DNA of 64,000 nt from Stenotrophomonas indicatrix (GCA_041545745.1 CP168152.1:1300001-1364000), one strand, 5' to 3'; counted from the stretch's first letter, positions 26,380 through 35,023 are shown. Notes: generated by a model not told the origin, from the letters alone. Translations and numbers: made by a program.

Positions 26380-27164
26380 GCCGCATCCACCGCGCACAGC
26401 GGCGATTCGCCCGGGCGCAGGGTCAGTACACGCACACCGCTGCGGGTCACGGCCACGGTGTGCTCGAACTGCGCCGACAGCTTGCCGTCGCGCGTGTACA
26501 CCGGCCATTCGTCGGGCTGTTGGCGGATCGCAGGCTTGCCCTGGTTGAGCATCGGCTCGATGGTGAACACCATGCCTTCCTGCAGTTCCATGCCGGTGCC
26601 GGCATGGCCGTAATGCAGGATCTGCGGTTCCTCGTGCATCTCCTGGCCGATACCGTGGCCGCAGTATTCCTTGACCACGCTGTAGCCATGGCTGCGGGCA
26701 TGGCGGGCGATGGCGTGGCCGATATCGCCGAGGCGCGCGCCGGGCCGCACAGCGGCGATGCCCTTCCACATGGCCTGGTAGGTGACCTGCACCAGCTTGC
26801 GCGCGGCGTAGTCGACTTCACCCACCAGATACGTGGTGCTGGAATCGGCGATGTAGCCGTTCTTCTCCAGCGTGATGTCGAGGTTGACGATCTGGCCATT
26901 GCGCAGCACATCGTCGGCCGACGGCATGCCGTGGCAGATGACGTTGTCGATCGAGGCGTTGAGCACGTACGGGAACCCGTACTGCCCCTTGCTGGCGGGC
27001 CGTGCCCGCAGCTCGTCAACGATCATCCGCTCGACGATGTCGTTGATCTCCAGCGTGCTGCGGCCCTGCAGCGGCAGTGCGTCGAGCATGGCGAAGACCT
27101 GCGCCAGCAGCCGTCCGGACTCGGCCAGGCGGTCGATCTCGTCGGGGCGCTTGATCATGGCCAT
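26376..27164 (-). CDS. map: Type I methionine aminopeptidase
   Basis: About 262 residues, the normal length, beginning MAMIKRPDEIDRL at ATG 27164. It removes the N-terminal methionine from new proteins. The metal ligands are in place: Asp in NLDITLEKNG, Asp in YIADSST, His in GHGIGQEMHEEP, Glu in TIEPML and Glu in FEHTVAVT. The gene starts four bases after the ParD-like gene and is probably cotranscribed with it. This looks like an accessory map paired with a ParD-like protein; whether another map exists elsewhere cannot be seen here. Confidence 0.92.
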   Translation of the reverse strand: MAMIKRPDEIDRLAESGRLLAQVFAMLDALPLQGRSTLEINDIVERMIVDELRARPASKGQYGFPYVLNASIDNVICHGMPSADDVLRNGQIVNLDITLEKNGYIADSSTTYLVGEVDYAARKLVQVTYQAMWKGIAAVRPGARLGDIGHAIARHARSHGYSVVKEYCGHGIGQEMHEEPQILHYGHAGTGMELQEGMVFTIEPMLNQGKPAIRQQPDEWPVYTRDGKLSAQFEHTVAVTRSGVRVLTLRPGESPLCAVDAA

Positions 27165-27168
27165 CGGC

Positions 27169-27381
27169 TCAGGCCCGCCCGGGCGCAAGCAGCTGCGGCT
27201 GCACGCCGGCGGCGCGCAGTTCGCTGGCGACGACGTCCTGGAAGCTCAGGGTCGGGTTCATCTCGCACAGCATGCCGACCCGGATCCAGAACGTGGCCTG
27301 GGCGTTGATCGAGCGGTTGGAGACGGTGCAGGCACGGCGCAGCTGGTCGTGCAGGGTGTCATCGATGTTGACGATGCCCAT
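27169..27381 (-). CDS. ParD-like small protein upstream of map
   Basis: A 70-residue protein starting MGIVNIDDTLHDQLRRA, with a ribbon-helix-helix-like pattern, resembling the ParD-like family found next to type I map genes. ParD proteins are antitoxins and autorepressors. No ParE toxin is present here; map sits in the toxin position. A 32-bp near-palindrome lies 17 bases upstream, in keeping with self-repression. Whether it regulates map or acts as an antitoxin is inference. Confidence 0.7.
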   Translation of the reverse strand: MGIVNIDDTLHDQLRRACTVSNRSINAQATFWIRVGMLCEMNPTLSFQDVVASELRAAGVQPQLLAPGRA

Positions 27382-27397
27382 GGGCGTTCTCGATTGG

Positions 27398-27429
27398 GAA
27401 TATATGAAGCGTATACGAAACGTATATTC
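27398..27429. promoter_or_regulatory. Near-palindromic operator upstream of the ParD-like gene
   Basis: The 16-base half GAATATATGAAGCGTA is matched at 12 of 16 positions by the reverse complement of the second half. The centre is CGTATACG and the ends are GAATATA/TATATTC. It is very AT-rich for this genome and sits 17 bases from the start codon, where a ribbon-helix-helix repressor would bind. Confidence 0.55.
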
Positions 27430-27448
27430 CTGCTCAAGCGCGGGGTGT

Positions 27449-27808
27449 TCAGCCAGCGTCGGTGGCGAAGCGCAGGCGGTTGCCGTCCGGGTCGACGATC
27501 AGCATCTCGCGGCTTCCCCAGTCGGTATCGTGTGGCGGCTGCTCGATGGGTACTCCCGCAGCGCTGAACGCGCGATGCAGGCCATCGACGTCGGTGACGA
27601 TGAAGTACACCGCACCGCCCACCTCGCAGTCGCCGGTGTGTTCGGTCAGGAAGATCGTCTGGCCTTCGCGGGTGAGCTGGGCGAACAGCGGCAAGCCGGG
27701 TTCGAAGCGGTGCTCCCAGTCAATGATGAAGCCCAGGCCCTGCACGTAGAACGGCAGGCTGGTATCGGCATGGCGCATGCGCAGCTGCGGGATGACGGTC
27801 TGGGGCAT
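27449..27808 (-). CDS. VOC-superfamily (glyoxalase/bleomycin-resistance-like) protein
   Basis: 119 residues from ATG 27808, a single VOC module pair. The N-terminal half begins IPQLRMRHADTSLPFYV; the C-terminal half ends GSREMLIVDPDGNRLRF, typical of bleomycin-resistance-type members. The family includes metal-dependent glyoxalases and dioxygenases and non-catalytic drug-binding proteins. The Glu in TIFLTEHTGD and the His positions do not settle which. No operon partner; the substrate is unknown. Confidence 0.8.
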   Translation of the reverse strand: MPQTVIPQLRMRHADTSLPFYVQGLGFIIDWEHRFEPGLPLFAQLTREGQTIFLTEHTGDCEVGGAVYFIVTDVDGLHRAFSAAGVPIEQPPHDTDWGSREMLIVDPDGNRLRFATDAG

Positions 27809-27884
27809 GACGGCGGCTCCGGGGGCGGGACTACTGCATACCACGTCTGCGGATGCCTGCGCCGGCGCAGCCCCGCGTTGCCAG

Positions 27885-27936
27885 GTGCCAACCTTGGTTG
27901 GCACATCGTGGTACAGCTGCCGGCCAGCGGCCGGCA
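27885..27936. repeat. Two SMAG-like hairpins
   Basis: GTGCCAACC / GGTTGGCAC (27885-27904) and TGCCGGCC / GGCCGGCA (27918-27936), small palindromes of the kind dispersed in Stenotrophomonas genomes. They lie between the ends/starts of two minus-strand genes and could end transcription from the operon on the right. Confidence 0.6.
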
Positions 27937-27949
27937 CCACAGGGCGGGC

Positions 27950-28834
27950 TCAGCAGGCAGTCGGCACGGCGGCCATCGCCGCCAGCAGTTCACGGTTCAC
28001 CTGCTGGTGCCGCGCCTGCCAGGCTGGCAGATCGCTGGCAGTGATATCCGGTTGCCCATCCAGCGACGACAACCAGCGCTTGAAACGGCCCTGGTAGTTG
28101 GCCAGTGATACTTCGCCGGTGATATCGCTGCCCACCAGTCCACCGGTGCGCAGGGCCTCGATCACCATCAGTGCGTGTTCAAGCTGGAAGCGGCCCTGGT
28201 CCCAGTTGCTGCGCGCGACATCTTCAGCGAACACGTCCTTGTCGATCGACAGATAGGTCGGCTGAGGTGCCTGCGCCTGTTCGGCGGCGAACGCGGCGAC
28301 CAGGGCCTCGGGATGGTCGAAGCGGAGGAAGGCATCTGCCATGCCCATGCGGCTGGCCCAGCCCACATCCACATCCATGCACCAGTAGGTCAGCCGCCGC
28401 CCCAGCAGCGGCCGCCAGTGGTTCTCCCACGCATGGCCCAGGCCGATATCGGCGGAGGTGATGCCCAGCACATGCACATGCGATACCTGCGGCAATGCGG
28501 CGGCAGCATTCACCCAGGAACCGCAGTGCATGCCGAAGGGAAAGCGCATGTTGTCCGGATGGTTGTCCAGCACCACCAGCTGGAACGGGGCACGCGTGTG
28601 CAGGCGCTGCAGCAGTGGCAGGCTGAGATGGTGGAAGTCGCCGCTGCCGAGCATCACCGTGCCGAGCTGTGCCGGCAGCGGCCGAAGAACTTCAGTGGCG
28701 AAGCGTGACAGCGTGGCGTTGCCGCAGGCAAAACGCAGCGGGTCATGCCAGTGCCGCAGCGCGAGCGTGCGTGCCTGCGGCAATGGCAGTACGCCACCAT
28801 CGAGATCGAGGATCAGCGGGGGGCGCAGTTGCAT
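27950..28834 (-). CDS. Ureohydrolase (arginase/agmatinase)-like protein
   Basis: 294 residues. The fold is suggested by motifs at the usual places of the binuclear manganese site: GSGDFHH (for GGDHS), DNHPDN (for DAHxD), LSIDKDVF (for SxDxDxxDP) and DITGE near the C-terminus. The pattern is altered from true arginases, so the substrate is probably a different guanidino or amide compound. It is the last gene of an eight-gene minus-strand operon, three bases after the GNAT-like gene, which implies a step in that pathway. Confidence 0.7.
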   Translation of the reverse strand: MQLRPPLILDLDGGVLPLPQARTLALRHWHDPLRFACGNATLSRFATEVLRPLPAQLGTVMLGSGDFHHLSLPLLQRLHTRAPFQLVVLDNHPDNMRFPFGMHCGSWVNAAAALPQVSHVHVLGITSADIGLGHAWENHWRPLLGRRLTYWCMDVDVGWASRMGMADAFLRFDHPEALVAAFAAEQAQAPQPTYLSIDKDVFAEDVARSNWDQGRFQLEHALMVIEALRTGGLVGSDITGEVSLANYQGRFKRWLSSLDGQPDITASDLPAWQARHQQVNRELLAAMAAVPTAC

Positions 28835-28837
28835 CGG

Positions 28838-29902
28838 TCAGCCCCCTCCATCCGGCTCACCCCGCAGGTGCGGGGCCAGCCTGCGCAGCGCGGCGCGCAG
28901 CAGGGGCGAACGCGCATGCACCGCATGCACGGTGGAAGTGAAGCGGGCACCCAGTTCGGCCTTGATGCGTGAATCGGTCCAGCCCGCGACGTAGTGGCTG
29001 AGGCCGTGCTGCAACGCGTATTCCAGGTTTTGCATCCAGCTGACCGAGTACAGGTTGTGGTCGCGCGACTGCGGATAGGACAGGCCGATGTACTTGTCCA
29101 CCAGCTTGCCGGCGTGCACGTAGCACAGGTTCCAGCCGATCAGCTCGCCGTTGTGGCGGTAGAGGAACAAGTGCCCCTGACCCTGTGTGTCTGCCAGCAG
29201 GTGCTGGAAAAAGGGCAGGTCGAGCTGGTCGAAATGCACGGCGCTCTGTGCATACACCTGCAGGTACAGCGCATGCAGTTCGGCCTGCAGCCGTGGCTCG
29301 GCAAGGGCGGGGTCGCCGGTGGCGATGCAGTCGATCTGCAGATTGCTGCGTGAGCGCAGTTTGCGCCGGATGTTCTTGCGCCGCGCCGTGGACAGGCGCG
29401 CCAGGTAGGTGTCGATGCAGTCGAAATCGATCGCCACCCATGCCAGCGGCATGCCTTCCAGCTGGATGAAGCCGCGTTCCAGCAGCGCCTGCAGGAACGC
29501 CTGGCTGTGCGCGTTGGCAGCGTCGTCCAGCAACGGGGAATCGATCGCCAGATCCTTGACCACCAGCAGTCGACTGTCACCGACGCCGTGGCGCAGCACG
29601 TCGTCGGCCAGTGCAGCCGCCGACACATGCGCGGGCAGCGGTGTGTACTCGGTGCTGGTGGCACCGATGAACCGTGTCTGCCAGGTCAGCCACGGCCGCC
29701 ACAGGCGCGACAGCGGCAGCCCCAGCAGGCGCGAGCGCAGTGCATCGTCCAGGGTTGTGGTCAGGTCCAATGGCGCACGGAAACTGGGCAGGCCGCTGGG
29801 CAGGCGGCTGGCATCGAACCCCAGGGGCGGGTGGGCCAGGAAGCCTTCCAGCAGCGCGGCCGGTTCCAGCGCGGTGCTGGAAACACGCGGAATCAGGTCC
29901 AT
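28838..29902 (-). CDS. FemAB/GNAT-like acyltransferase
   Basis: About 354 residues from ATG 29902 (an in-frame TTG at 29923 is an alternative). The segment ARRKNIRRKLRSRSN and the later HNGELIGWNLCYVHAG with YPQSRDHNLYS fit the CelD/FemAB-like GNAT group, which transfers acyl or aminoacyl groups to amines. The protein has no membrane segment. It lies between the class III aminotransferase and the ureohydrolase-like gene, so it may acylate the amine made by the pathway. The specific acceptor is unknown. Confidence 0.65.
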   Translation of the reverse strand: MDLIPRVSSTALEPAALLEGFLAHPPLGFDASRLPSGLPSFRAPLDLTTTLDDALRSRLLGLPLSRLWRPWLTWQTRFIGATSTEYTPLPAHVSAAALADDVLRHGVGDSRLLVVKDLAIDSPLLDDAANAHSQAFLQALLERGFIQLEGMPLAWVAIDFDCIDTYLARLSTARRKNIRRKLRSRSNLQIDCIATGDPALAEPRLQAELHALYLQVYAQSAVHFDQLDLPFFQHLLADTQGQGHLFLYRHNGELIGWNLCYVHAGKLVDKYIGLSYPQSRDHNLYSVSWMQNLEYALQHGLSHYVAGWTDSRIKAELGARFTSTVHAVHARSPLLRAALRRLAPHLRGEPDGGG

Positions 29903-29934
29903 GCGGGGCACGGGAACCGGCAACGCATTGCAGC

Positions 29935-31335
29935 TCAGCCCTTGGCCTTGGTCAGCAGCTGGTCCAGCAGGGTGATCGCCAGATCGATTTCTTCGTAGGT
30001 GATGTTCAACGAAGGCGCGAAGGTGATCACGTTCTTGTACCAGCCACCGACATCGAGCACGAGGCCCATGCGCTTGCCGTCGTGCAGCAGGTCACCGGCC
30101 AGGCCGATGTCGACCATGCGGTCCAGCAGCTCACGGTTCGGAGTGAAGCCATCGGCGGCGCAGATTTCCGCACGCAGGGCCAGGCCGAGGCCGTCGACAT
30201 CACCGATTTCCGGATGGCGCTTCTGCAGGCCCCGCAGGCCGTCGAGGAAGTAGGCGCCCTTTTCCGGCACAGTGCGCTCGTAGTCCATCTCCTTGCCCAG
30301 CTTCAGCACTTCCAGGCCCAGGCGCGTACCCAGCGGATTGGAGTTGAAGGTGGAGTGGGTGGAGCCCGGCGGGAACACGGTCGGGTTGATCAGCTCTTCG
30401 CGCGCCCACAGGCCCGACAATGGGTTGAGGCCGTTGGTCAGCGCTTTGCCGAACACCAGCACGTCCGGGGTGACATCGAAGTGTTCGATGGCCCACAGCT
30501 TGCCGGTGCGCCAGAAGCCCATCTGGATCTCATCGACGACCATCAGGATGCCGTACTTGTCCAGAACGCGCTTGAGGCCCTTGAAGAAGTTGCGCGGCGG
30601 AATGACGTAGCCGCCGGTGCCCTGGATCGGCTCGACGTAGAACGCGGCGTACTCGGCCTGGCCGACCTTGGGGTCCCACACGCCGTTGTACTCGCTTTCG
30701 AACAGGCGCTCGAACTGGTGCACGCAGTGGTCGGAGTACTCGTCCGGGGCCATGCCCTTCGGGCGACGGAACGGATACGGGAACGGGATGAACATCGCGC
30801 GTTCGCCGAAGTGGCCGTAACGACGGCGGTAGCGGTAGCTGGAGGTGATCGACGAGGCGCCAAGGGTGCGGCCGTGGTAGCCACCTTCAAACGCGAACAT
30901 CAGGCTCTTGCCGTTGCGCGCGTTGCGGACGATCTTCAGCGAATCCTCCACCGCCTGCGCACCACCGACGTTGAAGTGCACGCGACCATCGAGGCCGAAC
31001 TTTTCGTGCATGTCCACCGCGATGGCCTTGGCCAGCTGCACGCGTGTCGGGTGCAGGTACTGGCTGGCGACCTGCGGCAGGGTGTCGATCTGGTCCTTCA
31101 GCGCATTGTTCAGGCGCTGGTTGGCGTAACCGAAGTTGCACGCCGAGTACCACATCTGCAGATCGAGGTACGGGGTGCCGGCGGCATCGAACATGTAGCT
31201 GCCTTCGCAGCGCTGGAAGATCTTCGGCGGATCGACGTAGTGCACGGTGTCGCCGAAGGAGCTGTAGCGGGCTTCATCGACCAGCAGCTGCGCATCGGTG
31301 ATGGCGGCATCGGCGTTCTTGTCAAAAATATTCAT
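29935..31335 (-). CDS. Class III PLP-dependent aminotransferase
   Basis: 466 residues from ATG 31335 (MNIFDKNADAAI). The PLP fold is shown by the glycine-rich phosphate site (NVGGAQAVEDSLK), DEIQMGFWRTG with the pyridine-binding Asp, and the Schiff-base lysine in FGKALTNGLNP. Family members transaminate omega-amino groups (ornithine, GABA, diaminobutyrate). The N-terminal LQMWYSACNFGYAN differs from the standard ornithine and GABA enzymes, so the substrate is not assigned. It follows the HAD phosphatase gene by 48 bp in the same operon. Confidence 0.85.
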   Translation of the reverse strand: MNIFDKNADAAITDAQLLVDEARYSSFGDTVHYVDPPKIFQRCEGSYMFDAAGTPYLDLQMWYSACNFGYANQRLNNALKDQIDTLPQVASQYLHPTRVQLAKAIAVDMHEKFGLDGRVHFNVGGAQAVEDSLKIVRNARNGKSLMFAFEGGYHGRTLGASSITSSYRYRRRYGHFGERAMFIPFPYPFRRPKGMAPDEYSDHCVHQFERLFESEYNGVWDPKVGQAEYAAFYVEPIQGTGGYVIPPRNFFKGLKRVLDKYGILMVVDEIQMGFWRTGKLWAIEHFDVTPDVLVFGKALTNGLNPLSGLWAREELINPTVFPPGSTHSTFNSNPLGTRLGLEVLKLGKEMDYERTVPEKGAYFLDGLRGLQKRHPEIGDVDGLGLALRAEICAADGFTPNRELLDRMVDIGLAGDLLHDGKRMGLVLDVGGWYKNVITFAPSLNITYEEIDLAITLLDQLLTKAKG

Positions 31336-31383
31336 CGGTTCGGTTCCGGAGAGGGCATTCGAAGGAAGCAACGGGCGGAGCGA

Positions 31384-32070
31384 TCAGGCGGTGGCGAGCA
31401 GCCGCGGAAGCGAGGGCTGAAGCAGGCTGCCGTCGAGCAGGCGCGGCAGCAGCGCAGTAGCGTCGTGGAAGGTGTCGATGGCAGCGTGGGGAATGCCGGC
31501 GTTGGTGCAATGGGCGATCAGGCGACGCTTGGCGAACACGAAATCGGCGTGTTCGGACACGCAGAAATCCGAGGCGCCATCGCCGATCATCAGCACGCGG
31601 GGCGCGTGGCCAGCACGTGCCTGCGCCGCGCAGGCGCACTTGCAGGTGCCGCTGCGGCAGCCTTCGGCCTGGTACGGAGATTCAAGCTGCCAATGGCCGT
31701 CACACCAGCGCAGGTGGTTGGCCACTACAGGCAGCGGTGGCAAGCCATGGTTGGCAAGGATGCGATGGATCGCGTAGTCCAGGCCGTCGCTGACGATGCG
31801 CAGTGGCAGGCCCAATGCGTGTGCGCGATTGACGAAGGCGGCGAAGCCCGGATCGATCCGTACCTGGTCCAGGTGTGCATCGAGTGTGGCCGGATCCAGC
31901 ATCAGCAGGCGGACCTGGCCCTGCATGCATTCACGCGAGCCGATCTCACCCGAACGCCACTGATCTTCCAGCTGCTGCCAACCGGGCTGGCCGAATTTTT
32001 CCAACAGTGAGTCGATGACGTCCTCGAGGCTGATAGTGCCATCGAAGTCACACAGGATGCTCCATTGCAT
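31384..32070 (-). CDS. HAD-IB phosphatase, MtnX/SerB-like
   Basis: 228 residues from ATG 32070. It has the HAD nucleophile motif DFDGTI at residues 7-12, Ser/Asp in RIVSDGLDY, and IGDGASDFC as the acidic metal motif. An unusual cysteine cluster (CRSGTCKCAC) lies in the middle and might bind a metal. The closest type is MtnX-like phosphatases, which hydrolyse small phosphate esters. Methionine salvage genes are absent, so a role in the surrounding aminotransferase operon is more likely. Confidence 0.78.
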   Translation of the reverse strand: MQWSILCDFDGTISLEDVIDSLLEKFGQPGWQQLEDQWRSGEIGSRECMQGQVRLLMLDPATLDAHLDQVRIDPGFAAFVNRAHALGLPLRIVSDGLDYAIHRILANHGLPPLPVVANHLRWCDGHWQLESPYQAEGCRSGTCKCACAAQARAGHAPRVLMIGDGASDFCVSEHADFVFAKRRLIAHCTNAGIPHAAIDTFHDATALLPRLLDGSLLQPSLPRLLATA

Positions 32071-32231
32071 GGGCAGCTCCGTCGATGAAGAGAGGCCTTG
32101 GCACGATGCCGGCGACGGGGCCAATGTAGGCAGGCCGTCTTTCTCGTTCCTTTCCGCCTGAAAGCTCGAACGGAGGCGCTCGGGAAGCGTTCAGCCAGTG
32201 ACGCGAAGCAGGCCTCGCCTGGCTTCAGCGA

Positions 32232-33434
32232 CTATTGGCGTGCCAGTACCTTCGCGATCTCGCGGGTGTCTTCATGGGTCAGCCAGGGGCTGTTGCCCAC
32301 GGTCAGGGAGCGTGCGGCGAAGTCGCGGGCATTGGGTACATCCGCGTCTGCAACGACGCCTCGCAGATAGGCGTAGTCCGGCAGGGCATGGATGAACATG
32401 CGGCTGACACCCAGGCCGCGCTGCCACAGCGCGGACAGCGCTTTATCACGCGCACGTTCGCTCGGCAGCAGCAGCATCAGCATCGGCCAGGTACCAAGGG
32501 TGCCAGGCATTCCGTCCACCACGTCAACGGCAGGCAGCGACTCCAGCTGCACGCGCAGCTGCAGCGCACGCAGGCGGGCCGCCTGCAGGAAGGCGGGCAG
32601 GCGCTGTGCTGCGCGTGCACCGACGTTCTGCCGCCAACGGCTGACGCGATGCTGCGGAATGTCCAACGGAAATACATCGCCCACCGCAGCTTCAAGGTCG
32701 CCGCTGCGCAGGGCACGCCGCAGCGGGTTTCCATACACCAGCGACAGCAGGGAAGGGCGGTAGCAGGCCGCCAGGCCCAGCAGCTGCAGGCTGCGGGTCA
32801 GCTCCCAGCGCAGGCTGAAGGGCGTGCTTCCTGCGGCCTGCTCGATCAATGCCGCACGCAGTTCTTCATCACGTGTCAGCAGCAGGCCGCCCTCATGCAG
32901 GCTCAGGCCCTTGCCAGCGGCCAGACTGAAGAAACCGATATCGCCGCGCAGGCCGACGCTGTTGCCGGCCACGCGTGCACCCAGTGCCTGCGCAGCGTCC
33001 TCGATCACCCATGCGCCGACGCGGTGCGCGATCGCACAGGCGTGATCGACATTGGCGATGCGCCCGCCCAGATGCGTGGGAATGATCGCCAGCGTGCGCG
33101 TATCGGCGGCGGCATGCAGTGCTGCCGGGTCGAAATCGAAATGGTCGCGGCGGGTATCGCACAGCTGTATGCGCAGGCCGAGGCTGTGCACGGCAATCGG
33201 TACCAGCGGACAGGTATAGGCCGGCAGGATCACCGTATCGCGTTGCGGCGCGCGCCTGCGCAGGGTGCGCAGGGCAATCAGCAGGGCGTGGGTACCCGAG
33301 CAGGTCAGTTGCAGCGGCGGCGTGCCCAGCTGTTCGGCGAGAATCGTGCACAGGTCACCGCCGCCGGGCAGAAAATCGCTGGCCTGCAGGGGCAGGCCAG
33401 CGGTGGGAGGCAACTCGCGCGACAGCAGGCTCAC
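32232..33434 (-). CDS. DegT/DnrJ/EryC1/StrS-type aminotransferase
   Basis: 400 residues. N-terminal CSGTHALLIALRTL binds the cofactor phosphate, and VIEDAAQALGA and FFSLAAGKGLSLHEGG (Schiff-base lysine) are typical of the family, which makes amino sugars and other amino-modified metabolites. The start overlaps the stop of the upstream small membrane gene by four bases. The 161 bp before the next gene (the HAD phosphatase) hold no evident gene. Two different aminotransferases in one operon suggest a product carrying two amino groups; that is inference. Confidence 0.82.
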   Translation of the reverse strand: MSLLSRELPPTAGLPLQASDFLPGGGDLCTILAEQLGTPPLQLTCSGTHALLIALRTLRRRAPQRDTVILPAYTCPLVPIAVHSLGLRIQLCDTRRDHFDFDPAALHAAADTRTLAIIPTHLGGRIANVDHACAIAHRVGAWVIEDAAQALGARVAGNSVGLRGDIGFFSLAAGKGLSLHEGGLLLTRDEELRAALIEQAAGSTPFSLRWELTRSLQLLGLAACYRPSLLSLVYGNPLRRALRSGDLEAAVGDVFPLDIPQHRVSRWRQNVGARAAQRLPAFLQAARLRALQLRVQLESLPAVDVVDGMPGTLGTWPMLMLLLPSERARDKALSALWQRGLGVSRMFIHALPDYAYLRGVVADADVPNARDFAARSLTVGNSPWLTHEDTREIAKVLARQ

Positions 33435-33829
33435 GGGGCTGCTTCGGTAACTGCATGCGGATCATCCGCCTCGGCGCGGCCCAGGCAGATGATGCCGGCC
33501 ACGATCAGCACCGCACCGATCAGGTGATGCAGCGTCAACGGTTCGTGCAGCAGCCACGCCGACAGCAGCAGCACGCTGATCACTTCCAGGTGCGAGGCCG
33601 CGAACGCAGGGCCGATCGGCGCGTGCCGCAGCAGGCTCATCCAGGTGAAGAACGCGCCGACGTAACCAAGCATCGCGCCGTATACCCACGGCTGCGACAG
33701 CACGCGCAGCAGCCACGCGGTGTTGGCCTCCACCGGTAGCGCGGCGTCGCCGGCATACTTGAAGCACAGCTGGGCGAGGGTGTCGAAGGCCATCAGCAAC
33801 GGGAAACCGACCAGGTACAGCCGCCTCAT
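33431..33829 (-). CDS. SMR/EamA-type small membrane transporter subunit
   Basis: 132 residues with four hydrophobic helices (LYLVGFPLLMAFDTLAQLC; VYGAMLGYVGAFFTWMSLL; VISVLLLSAWLLHEP; LIGAVLIVAGIICLG). The size and spacing fit SMR-type half-transporters such as ArnE/ArnF or MdtI/MdtJ. It overlaps both neighbours by four bases (ATGA). With the next gene it probably makes a heterodimeric exporter or flippase for the operon's product. Confidence 0.78.
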   Translation of the reverse strand: MRRLYLVGFPLLMAFDTLAQLCFKYAGDAALPVEANTAWLLRVLSQPWVYGAMLGYVGAFFTWMSLLRHAPIGPAFAASHLEVISVLLLSAWLLHEPLTLHHLIGAVLIVAGIICLGRAEADDPHAVTEAAP

Positions 33830-34185
33830 GTTCCGGCTCCCACCACGGCAACGCCGGCGCTGACCAGCAGCATGCCGGTCACCCGTAACGGCGTCAGCCG
33901 CTCGCGGAACAGGAGGCGACCGGCAATCATCAACGCGACGATGTTGATCGAGCCAAGCAGCACGCCCTGCGACAACGGCACCAGCGACAGGAAGGCGATC
34001 CAGGCGACGAATTCGAGCACGTAGCAAGCGATGCCCAGCCATAGCCAGGGACGGCCGAACATGTGTTTCCAGCGTTGCAGGCCTTCGCCATCCTGCGGGT
34101 CGCTGGCGGCAGCCTTGAAGGCCAACTGGCCGCCGGTGTCGAGCACCACGTTGACCAGCCACAGCAGGGTCGCAAGCGATCCCAT
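33826..34185 (-). CDS. SMR/EamA-type small membrane transporter subunit
   Basis: 119 residues from ATG 34185, with four helices (LATLLWLVNVVLDTGGQLAF; LWLGIACYVLEFVAWIAFL; LGSINIVALMIAGRLLF; GMLLVSAGVAVVGA). It is paralogous in layout to the following gene, with which it shares an ATGA overlap; such tandem pairs work as antiparallel heterodimers. It begins right after the hydrolase gene. Confidence 0.78.
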   Translation of the reverse strand: MGSLATLLWLVNVVLDTGGQLAFKAAASDPQDGEGLQRWKHMFGRPWLWLGIACYVLEFVAWIAFLSLVPLSQGVLLGSINIVALMIAGRLLFRERLTPLRVTGMLLVSAGVAVVGAGT

Positions 34186-34186
34186 C

Positions 34187-35023
34187 TCAGGCGACCGCCT
34201 GCAGCACGCCCGCACGTTCGCCGATGTCGCTGAAGAAGCGCGCGCTGCGGCGGATCACCTCGCGCCGTTCGCGATCGATGGTGATCATGTGGTAACTGTC
34301 TTCCAGCACCACCAGTTCGGTCGGGCCGCTGACGCGCGAGATCACCAGTTCGGCATTGCCCATGCTGGCCACGTCGTCCTCGCGGGCATGCATCACCAAG
34401 CATGGTGCCGTGACCTGGTGCAGGTGGCGCCGTGTCCAGGTGCTCAGTGCACGCATTTCGGCCAATGCATGCCACGGGTTGCCTGGCAGGCCGGCAGCGG
34501 CACTGTCACCAGAGAGCATGGCGGCGCTGACCTGCGCACGCAGGCGCTCGTCGCGCAGGCCGTACGGCGGCTCTTCCATGAACATGCGGTCGCGGCCGAT
34601 GCCCAGGCGCTTGAACCACGGCAGCAGGAACGAGAAGCGCGCGACCGCCGGAATATTCCAGCCGTCGTAGCGGAAGGTGGCGCCGTACACGCCCACGCCG
34701 GTGACCCAGGCCGGCCGGCGCGCGGCCAGCGCCAGCGCCAGCACCGCACCCATCGACAGCCCGCCGACGAACAACTGGTCGACCTTGCCGCGCAGGTTCG
34801 CCGCCGCATCTTCCACGCCCTGGTACCACTCTTCCCAGCGGGTCTGCAGCAGGTCCTCGACGCTGCCGCAGTGGCCCGGCAACTGCACGCCGTGCACGCT
34901 GAAGCCGGCGTTGTTCAGGCCTTTGCCCAGCATGCGCATCTCGGCCGGCGTGCCGGTCAGGCCATGGATCAGCAGGACGCCCTGCGGGCCACCGGGAAGA
35001 AAGAACTCATGGGATGCGGACAC
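34187..35023 (-). CDS. Alpha/beta hydrolase, carboxylesterase/monoacylglycerol-lipase type
   Basis: 278 residues. The oxyanion region is LLIHGLTGTPAEM, the nucleophile elbow GLSMG, the acid Asp in HAREDDVAS and the catalytic His in EDSYHMITID, as in Est30-type carboxylesterases. There is no signal peptide, so it acts in the cytosol. It is the first gene of the minus-strand operon running to 27950, with one base separating it from the first SMR gene. It may release or trim an acylated pathway intermediate; the substrate is not known. Confidence 0.82.
   Translation of the reverse strand: MSASHEFFLPGGPQGVLLIHGLTGTPAEMRMLGKGLNNAGFSVHGVQLPGHCGSVEDLLQTRWEEWYQGVEDAAANLRGKVDQLFVGGLSMGAVLALALAARRPAWVTGVGVYGATFRYDGWNIPAVARFSFLLPWFKRLGIGRDRMFMEEPPYGLRDERLRAQVSAAMLSGDSAAAGLPGNPWHALAEMRALSTWTRRHLHQVTAPCLVMHAREDDVASMGNAELVISRVSGPTELVVLEDSYHMITIDRERREVIRRSARFFSDIGERAGVLQAVA

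Noticed and set aside
27169..27429. A ParDE toxin-antitoxin module
   Set aside because: No ParE-type toxin frame lies on either side; the neighbour is an intact methionine aminopeptidase.
31384..32070. Methionine salvage phosphatase MtnX in the strict sense
   Set aside because: No other methionine salvage gene is nearby and the operon context points to a different pathway.
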